Assembly (NCBI RefSeq): GCF_036659115.1
Contig: NZ_JAVXDF010000020.1
Direction: 5' to 3' (one strand)
Origin: Gordonibacter sp036659115
Lineage (GTDB): Bacteria; Actinomycetota; Coriobacteriia; Coriobacteriales; Eggerthellaceae
DNA length: 32,938 nt
The translations under genes and the position numbers were made by a program. Below the pieces are notes generated by a model that searched no databases, was not told the origin of the DNA, and was given only the letters and a program-made list of their open reading frames with translations. Below are positions 28,721 through 32,938 of this stretch, piece after piece; position 1 is the first letter of the stretch; every line of letters begins with the position of its first letter.

Positions 28721-29977
28721 CTACAAGCTTACTTCTTCGGATACGTCTAGCAGGATGCACTCGATAGGCGACCCAGCCGTGCGTGACTCTAAGCCCTCGG
28801 GCATGATGGCCATGCAGTTGCTGCGCTGGATAACGCCGAACAGGCCCGAGCTCTGGTTCTTCGCGGGAGCCACCACATAGTCGCCCTCGTCGTTGCGGTA
28901 CAGCGTCGAGCGTAGGAAGATGCGACGCGGGTCTTTCTTCTTGTAGTCGCGTGACAGCTTCGCCGTCACCACGGGGCGCTCAAAGTGCGTGTATCCCTGC
29001 ATCTTGCGCAAAGCCGGGCGAATAATCAGCTCGAAGCCCACGTAGGCAGCAGCCGGATTGCCGGGGAGGCCGAATACCGGCGTGCCGTTCACCACGCCGA
29101 ACGTCTGCGCTTTGCCGGGACGGATGTTCACCGTGGTCATGAGCAGCTCGCCCAAGCTCTCGACAACCGGCTTGATGAAGTCGAAGTCGCCGTTCGACGC
29201 GCCGCCGCTGGTCACCACGAAATCGTACTCGTCCGCAGCGGCAGACACGGCAGCAGCCAACGCTTCTTGCGTATCCTCCACAATAGGCAGGATGGTGGGC
29301 ACAGCACCTGCGGACTGAGCGCAGGCGGCCAAGGCATAGCTGTTCGAGTTGCGGATCTTACCGGGCGTGGGAACTTCGGTAGGGTCGACCAGCTCGGAGC
29401 CGATGGAGATAACGGCCACGCGCGGACCGCGGTGCGTCGGCACTTCGACCACGCCGCACCCCGCCAAAAAACCGACACCAGCCGAACCGATAACCTCGCC
29501 CTTCTCCACCACGACTTCGCCGGCCCTGGCCTCTTCGCCCGCCTCGCGCACGTTGTTGCGGTGCGCAACAGGAGCTGCAAACGCCACCCGACTGCCCGGC
29601 TTGCCATCGCCGCAAACCACCTCGACGATCTCGTACTTCACCACCGCATCGACAGCGTCGGGCAGGGGTGCACCCGTCATGATACGCACACATTGACCGG
29701 CACCGATAGGCCCGTCGTACACGTCGCCTGCGGCCACCTCGGCAATCACGTCCATCTCGACCGGAGCTTCGGGGCTGGCCGACTCAAGCTCGGCGAAGTG
29801 CACGGCAAACCCGTCCATGGCCGAATGGGCAAACGGCGAGATATCGATGTCGCTCCTCAGATCGGCAGCTGACACACGCCCCACCGCATCCAGCACGGGC
29901 ATCGTTTCCACCGGCAGCGGCTCGACACGGGACATAACCAGTTCCCGAGCCTCTTCCAGCGAGATCATTTCCTGCAT
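28721..29977 (-). CDS. moeA: Molybdopterin molybdenumtransferase
   Basis: 418 residues. It inserts molybdate into adenylylated molybdopterin to complete the cofactor. Marks: the N-terminal SLEEARELVMSRV and DIDISPFAHSAMDGFAV (the family's P-x-x-x-S-A-M-D-G-[FY]-A), then VRIMTGAPLP, SIGSELVDP, TSGGASNGDFDFIKP and FGLPGNPAAAYVGFE. The start follows GAAGGGG by six bases; a second ATG three codons on is possible. It shares the strand with mog, but a palindrome and a structured stretch lie between them. It is divergent from the carbonic anhydrase-like gene. It supplies cofactor to molybdoenzymes elsewhere in the genome. Confidence 0.95.
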   Translation of the reverse strand: MQEMISLEEARELVMSRVEPLPVETMPVLDAVGRVSAADLRSDIDISPFAHSAMDGFAVHFAELESASPEAPVEMDVIAEVAAGDVYDGPIGAGQCVRIMTGAPLPDAVDAVVKYEIVEVVCGDGKPGSRVAFAAPVAHRNNVREAGEEARAGEVVVEKGEVIGSAGVGFLAGCGVVEVPTHRGPRVAVISIGSELVDPTEVPTPGKIRNSNSYALAACAQSAGAVPTILPIVEDTQEALAAAVSAAADEYDFVVTSGGASNGDFDFIKPVVESLGELLMTTVNIRPGKAQTFGVVNGTPVFGLPGNPAAAYVGFELIIRPALRKMQGYTHFERPVVTAKLSRDYKKKDPRRIFLRSTLYRNDEGDYVVAPAKNQSSGLFGVIQRSNCMAIMPEGLESRTAGSPIECILLDVSEEVSL

Positions 29978-30070
29978 GGGATTCCCCTTCCCTCAAAGAC
30001 GCACCATCCAAAAAGCGCCTCTGTTCCGTACGATGCGTGGTAGAAATGTATCGACAATGGCACGTCGCTC

Positions 30071-30076
30071 ATTATA
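30071..30076 (-). promoter_or_regulatory. Possible moeA -10 box
   Basis: Perfect TATAAT on the minus strand, about 95 bases before moeA. A matching -35 box is not evident. Confidence 0.35.
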
Positions 30077-30222
30077 GCGCTTGAAGTATAGTTCGACGCA
30101 GCAAGTTTAACCCCACCCAATCAAGGCATTCTGACGATGGTATTTGCGCAAGCCGTCTGAGACAATACTACCTACAAACGCCCCCAGGCCTCCCGAGGCA
30201 AACCCCCGATGAAGGACAGGAT

Positions 30223-30786
30223 ATGCATCGTGAAGACAAAGCGCTCTACCATCGCGTAAAGATCGATCCCTCCGCGCGCATCTCTCCCGCAGCAGGTATC
30301 CTTGGCGACGCAACCGTCGGACGCGACGTAACCGTATTCGCCGGCGTCCAGATTCGCGGCGACGGCGCTCCCGTGACCATCGGCGACGAGTCGAACTTGC
30401 AGGAGAATGTCGTCGTACACGTAGACCACGACACACCTGTCGTAATCGGACGGCATTGCACCGTAGGGCATGGAGCCATCCTGCACAGCTGCGAGCTGGG
30501 AGACAACGTGCTTGTAGGCATGGGTGCCATTGTGATGAATCGCGCAAAAATTGGCGCCAACAGCGTTATCGGAGCTGGAGCACTGGTATCAGAAGGCAAG
30601 GAATTTCCCGGGAACAGCCTTATCGTGGGCATGCCAGCCAAGCTGAAGCGCACGCTGAGCGAGGATGAGGTGGCCAAGATGTGCACCGATGCAGGCGACG
30701 AATACCTGCAGGTAAGCAGCGATATGCTGCGTCAGGGTGCTTTGGCCCATCCCGATCCTGCAGCCGACATGTTCTTGGGAAGCTAG
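30223..30786 (+). CDS. Gamma-class carbonic anhydrase-like hexapeptide protein
   Basis: 187 residues. A left-handed beta-helix of hexapeptide repeats (ILGDATVGRDVTVFAGVQ, VTIGDESNLQENVVVHVD). The three zinc His ligands of the gamma class are in place: H66 (VVVHVD), H83 and H88 (VGHGAILH). Family members hydrate CO2 or act on related small molecules; many, such as YrdA and PaaY relatives, have unproven activity. A helical C-terminus (SEDEVAKMCTDAG) would pack on the trimer. ATG follows AAGGACAGG. Promoter-like TTGCGC and TACTAC lie about 60 bases upstream, spaced 16. Confidence 0.9.
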   Translation: MHREDKALYHRVKIDPSARISPAAGILGDATVGRDVTVFAGVQIRGDGAPVTIGDESNLQENVVVHVDHDTPVVIGRHCTVGHGAILHSCELGDNVLVGMGAIVMNRAKIGANSVIGAGALVSEGKEFPGNSLIVGMPAKLKRTLSEDEVAKMCTDAGDEYLQVSSDMLRQGALAHPDPAADMFLGS

Positions 30787-30820
30787 CCTCTCCTGCAGGT
30801 ATGCGGGAATGGAAAACTTC

Positions 30821-31381
30821 CTAGAGCCTGCCGCGTGCCATGACCTGCTCCAGGGGAGCAAGCGTCTTATCCTCGCCTTCCGGCAGTTCGTTGATCAACG
30901 CAAGGAAGCTCTTCGGCTCAAAACCCGGCCCTTTTGCCAGCACCTCGTACCTGTTGTCCTCGAAGCAGTTGGCAAGGCCGGTGGGCTCGAAGCCGTTGCG
31001 CAGGTAGAAGTCCCGGCGTTTTTTCCTCTGCGCGACGTTCGATGCCGCCTCGTCGATCGGCTCGATATCGAGGGTGATCGTCTTGCCCAGGCAGCGCCGA
31101 TCGATATCGGCAAGCATGCGCGCACCATGCCCCTTAGAGCGGATCGCGCCGTCAACGGCAAGGTAGAGCACGTAGGCCAAGCCGGGGCTCCCGATCATGA
31201 AAACGAAGCCGCAGAACTGCCCCTCATCGCGATAGGCCAGAAGGGAAACCTCTTCGCGGCGCGCCTGCGTAGTAAGAAACGAAAGCGGAGCCCGCTCGTT
31301 CGGCGGGAAGGCTTCTTCCAGCAAGCGCGCCACCTCTTGCTCGTCCTTGCTTCCCGGTACTACTTCGCATGCCGTCAGCAT
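30821..31381 (-). CDS. GNAT-family N-acetyltransferase
   Basis: 186 residues with one GNAT fold. The acetyl-CoA loop is VDGAIRSKGHGARML (the R-x-x-G-x-G/A motif), after the strand LAYVLYLAV. A second family mark is KKRRDFYLRNGFEPTG, the conserved Y and G-F of the last helix and strand. It transfers an acetyl group from acetyl-CoA to an amine; the substrate is unknown. The start Met (MLTACEVVPG) follows AAGGGG at seven bases. Downstream of enolase on the same strand, with a strong hairpin between, so probably its own unit. Confidence 0.85.
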   Translation of the reverse strand: MLTACEVVPGSKDEQEVARLLEEAFPPNERAPLSFLTTQARREEVSLLAYRDEGQFCGFVFMIGSPGLAYVLYLAVDGAIRSKGHGARMLADIDRRCLGKTITLDIEPIDEAASNVAQRKKRRDFYLRNGFEPTGLANCFEDNRYEVLAKGPGFEPKSFLALINELPEGEDKTLAPLEQVMARGRL

Positions 31382-31442
31382 GGGCGTTCCCCTTCGGTAT
31401 CGTGTCTCTCGCTTGCAGGGCGCAGCGAGTCCCCTTGGCACG

Positions 31443-31478
31443 GAGCGGGCCCGTTTCGCTCCCGAAACAGGCCCGCTC
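31443..31478 (-). terminator. Hairpin after eno
   Basis: GAGCGGGCC and GGCCCGCTC pair, then a mismatch, then GTTTCG with CGAAAC and a CTCC loop (plus-strand reading). About 15 pairs, 26 bases past the eno stop. No T-tract follows on the minus strand. Confidence 0.6.
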
Positions 31479-31504
31479 GTTAACAGCTTGCCGCAGCGCA
31501 GCGT

Positions 31505-32797
31505 TTAGCGCGAAATGTTGTAGAACGCGGCCATGCCGGCGTACTGGGCGGCACCGTCCAGCTCTTCCTCGATACGCAGCAGCTGGTTGTACTTCGCCAC
31601 GCGGTCGCTGCGGCAGGGCGCGCCCGTCTTAATCTGCCCTGTGTTCACGGCCACGGACAAATCGGCGATAGTGGTATCCTCGGTTTCGCCGGAGCGATGG
31701 CTCATGACGCAGGCGTAGCCGGCCTGCTTGGCCATCTCGATGGCCTCGAGCGTCTCGGTCAGGCTGCCGATCTGGTTCACCTTGATGAGGATGGCGTTCG
31801 CGCAGCCCATCTCGATGCCGCGGGCCAGGCGCTTGGAGTTCGTGACGAACAGGTCGTCGCCCACCAACTGCACGCGGTCGCCGATGCGCTCGGTGAGCGT
31901 CTTCCAGCCTTCCCAGTCTTCCTCAGCCATGCCGTCCTCGATGGAGATGATGGGGTACTTGTTCACCAAGGCCTCCCAGTAGTCCACCATCTCGGCGCTC
32001 GTAAGCTCGCGGCCCTCGCCTGCCAGCACGTACTTCTGCTTGGCCTCGTCGTAGAACTCGGTCGAAGCCGGGTCCATGGCGAACATGATGTCGACGCCCG
32101 GGCGATAGCCTGCCGCCTCGCACGCCTTCGCGACGTACTCAAGCGGCTCTTCGTTGGTCTTGAAGTTCGGCGCGAAGCCACCTTCGTCGCCCACACCGCC
32201 GCCGAGACCCGCATCGTGCAGCACGTTCTTCAGCGTGTGGTAGATCTCGGCGCACCAGCGCAGCGCCTCGGCGAACGTGGGAGCGCCCACCGGCATGATC
32301 ATGAACTCCTGGAAGTCCACATTGTTGTCGGCGTGTACGCCGCCGTTCAGGATGTTCATCATGGGCGTGGGCAGCAGATGTGCGTTCGCGCCGCCCACGT
32401 ACTTGTACAGCGGCAGCTCAGCCGACTCGGCAGCAGCCTTGGCGCAGGCCAGCGACACGCCCAGGATGGCGTTCGCGCCAAGCGCGCCCTTGTTGTCCGT
32501 GCCGTCCAGCTCCAACATGATGTCGTCGATGGTACGCTGATCGTCGGCCTCCATGCCCACCAGGGCATCGGCGATCTCGTCGTTCACGTGGGCAACCGCA
32601 TCGAGCGTGCCCTTGCCCAGGTAGCGGTCCTTGTCGCAGTCGCGCAGCTCCACGGCCTCGAACGCGCCGGTCGAAGCGCCCGACGGCACCGCTGCGCGGC
32701 CGAACGCCCCGTCCTCGAGCACGACCTCCACTTCCACGGTCGGATTGCCGCGCGAATCGAGAACTTCGCGGCCGAACACATCGATGATGACGCTCAT
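31505..32797 (-). CDS. eno: Enolase
   Basis: 430 residues, standard length. It converts 2-phosphoglycerate to phosphoenolpyruvate in glycolysis, Mg-dependent, in the cytosol. Marks: IDVFGREVLDSRGNPTVEVE at the start, GASTGAFEAVELRD, GDEGGFAPNF, the catalytic stretch LVGDDLFVTNSKRL and the signature LIKVNQIGSLTETLEAI with SHRSGETEDTTIADL. ATG follows AAGGAGG by five bases, a strong site that fits high expression. Confidence 0.98.
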   Translation of the reverse strand: MSVIIDVFGREVLDSRGNPTVEVEVVLEDGAFGRAAVPSGASTGAFEAVELRDCDKDRYLGKGTLDAVAHVNDEIADALVGMEADDQRTIDDIMLELDGTDNKGALGANAILGVSLACAKAAAESAELPLYKYVGGANAHLLPTPMMNILNGGVHADNNVDFQEFMIMPVGAPTFAEALRWCAEIYHTLKNVLHDAGLGGGVGDEGGFAPNFKTNEEPLEYVAKACEAAGYRPGVDIMFAMDPASTEFYDEAKQKYVLAGEGRELTSAEMVDYWEALVNKYPIISIEDGMAEEDWEGWKTLTERIGDRVQLVGDDLFVTNSKRLARGIEMGCANAILIKVNQIGSLTETLEAIEMAKQAGYACVMSHRSGETEDTTIADLSVAVNTGQIKTGAPCRSDRVAKYNQLLRIEEELDGAAQYAGMAAFYNISR

Positions 32798-32870
32798 GAA
32801 TGCCTCCTTGTAGGATTAGGTCGACGCCCTGCCGTGCGCCTCGCAGCAGCAGGTTTTGCCTCGCAGAGAA

Positions 32871-32876
32871 ATCATA
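32871..32876 (-). promoter_or_regulatory. Possible eno -10 box
   Basis: TATGAT on the minus strand, about 75 bases before eno. No clear -35 box is seen in the remaining sequence to the window end. Confidence 0.3.
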
Positions 32877-32938
32877 GCACGTCGGAAGCGCACCGCCTGA
32901 TTTCGCGCGTGTTTCCCACAACCCCGGCGACGAGCGGC

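Overview
The window is a dense, GC-rich bacterial chromosome segment. It most resembles a gut actinobacterium of the class Coriobacteriia, probably Eggerthellaceae. This is inferred from protein style and gene content: a membrane-embedded LuxR regulator (many helices plus a C-terminal HTH) beside a Tat-exported FAD reductase, a relic of a DmsC-type molybdoenzyme anchor, an NfnAB transhydrogenase, and an AspRS with non-discriminating features. No database search was possible, so the taxon is an inference.

Layout, left to right. 1-4.7 kb: aspS and hisS lie on the minus strand. Between them sit a PIN-toxin/RHH-antitoxin operon with its own promoter and operator, and an unlisted 46-residue membrane peptide gene that looks like a type I toxin. 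4.7-10.4 kb: a large TPR protein of unknown role, a NifX/NifB-domain protein, a PadR-type regulator with a Cys/Gly-rich head and an autoregulatory-looking promoter, and a DHA2 drug exporter. 10.5-15.3 kb: glmU-prs-pth in order on the minus strand, then nhaA. 15.3-19.1 kb: the membrane LuxR and the FAD reductase, both plus strand; the reductase has a long leader carrying a 25-codon upstream ORF. 19.3-20.4 kb: hpf and an acyl carrier protein gene. 20.4-25.7 kb: folC, a non-coding element with 30-bp direct and 38-bp inverted repeats, the nfnA-nfnB operon, a pair of related hairpins, and a family 4 uracil-DNA glycosylase. 25.8-30.0 kb: alr, a scar where a luxR gene and a dmsC gene were cut and joined, then mog/moaB and moeA for molybdenum cofactor, each followed by a copy of the same palindromic repeat. 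30.2-32.9 kb: a gamma carbonic anhydrase-like protein, a GNAT acetyltransferase and enolase.

Themes. Housekeeping genes (tRNA charging, cell wall precursors, PRPP, folate, glycolysis) alternate with anaerobic redox genes. Molybdenum cofactor genes beside a dmsC relic suggest that a DMSO-reductase-type operon once stood here and was deleted. The items most worth a second look are the folC-nfn repeat element, the luxR/dmsC deletion scar, the candidate type I toxin, the structured region upstream of mog, and the leader ORF of the FAD reductase.
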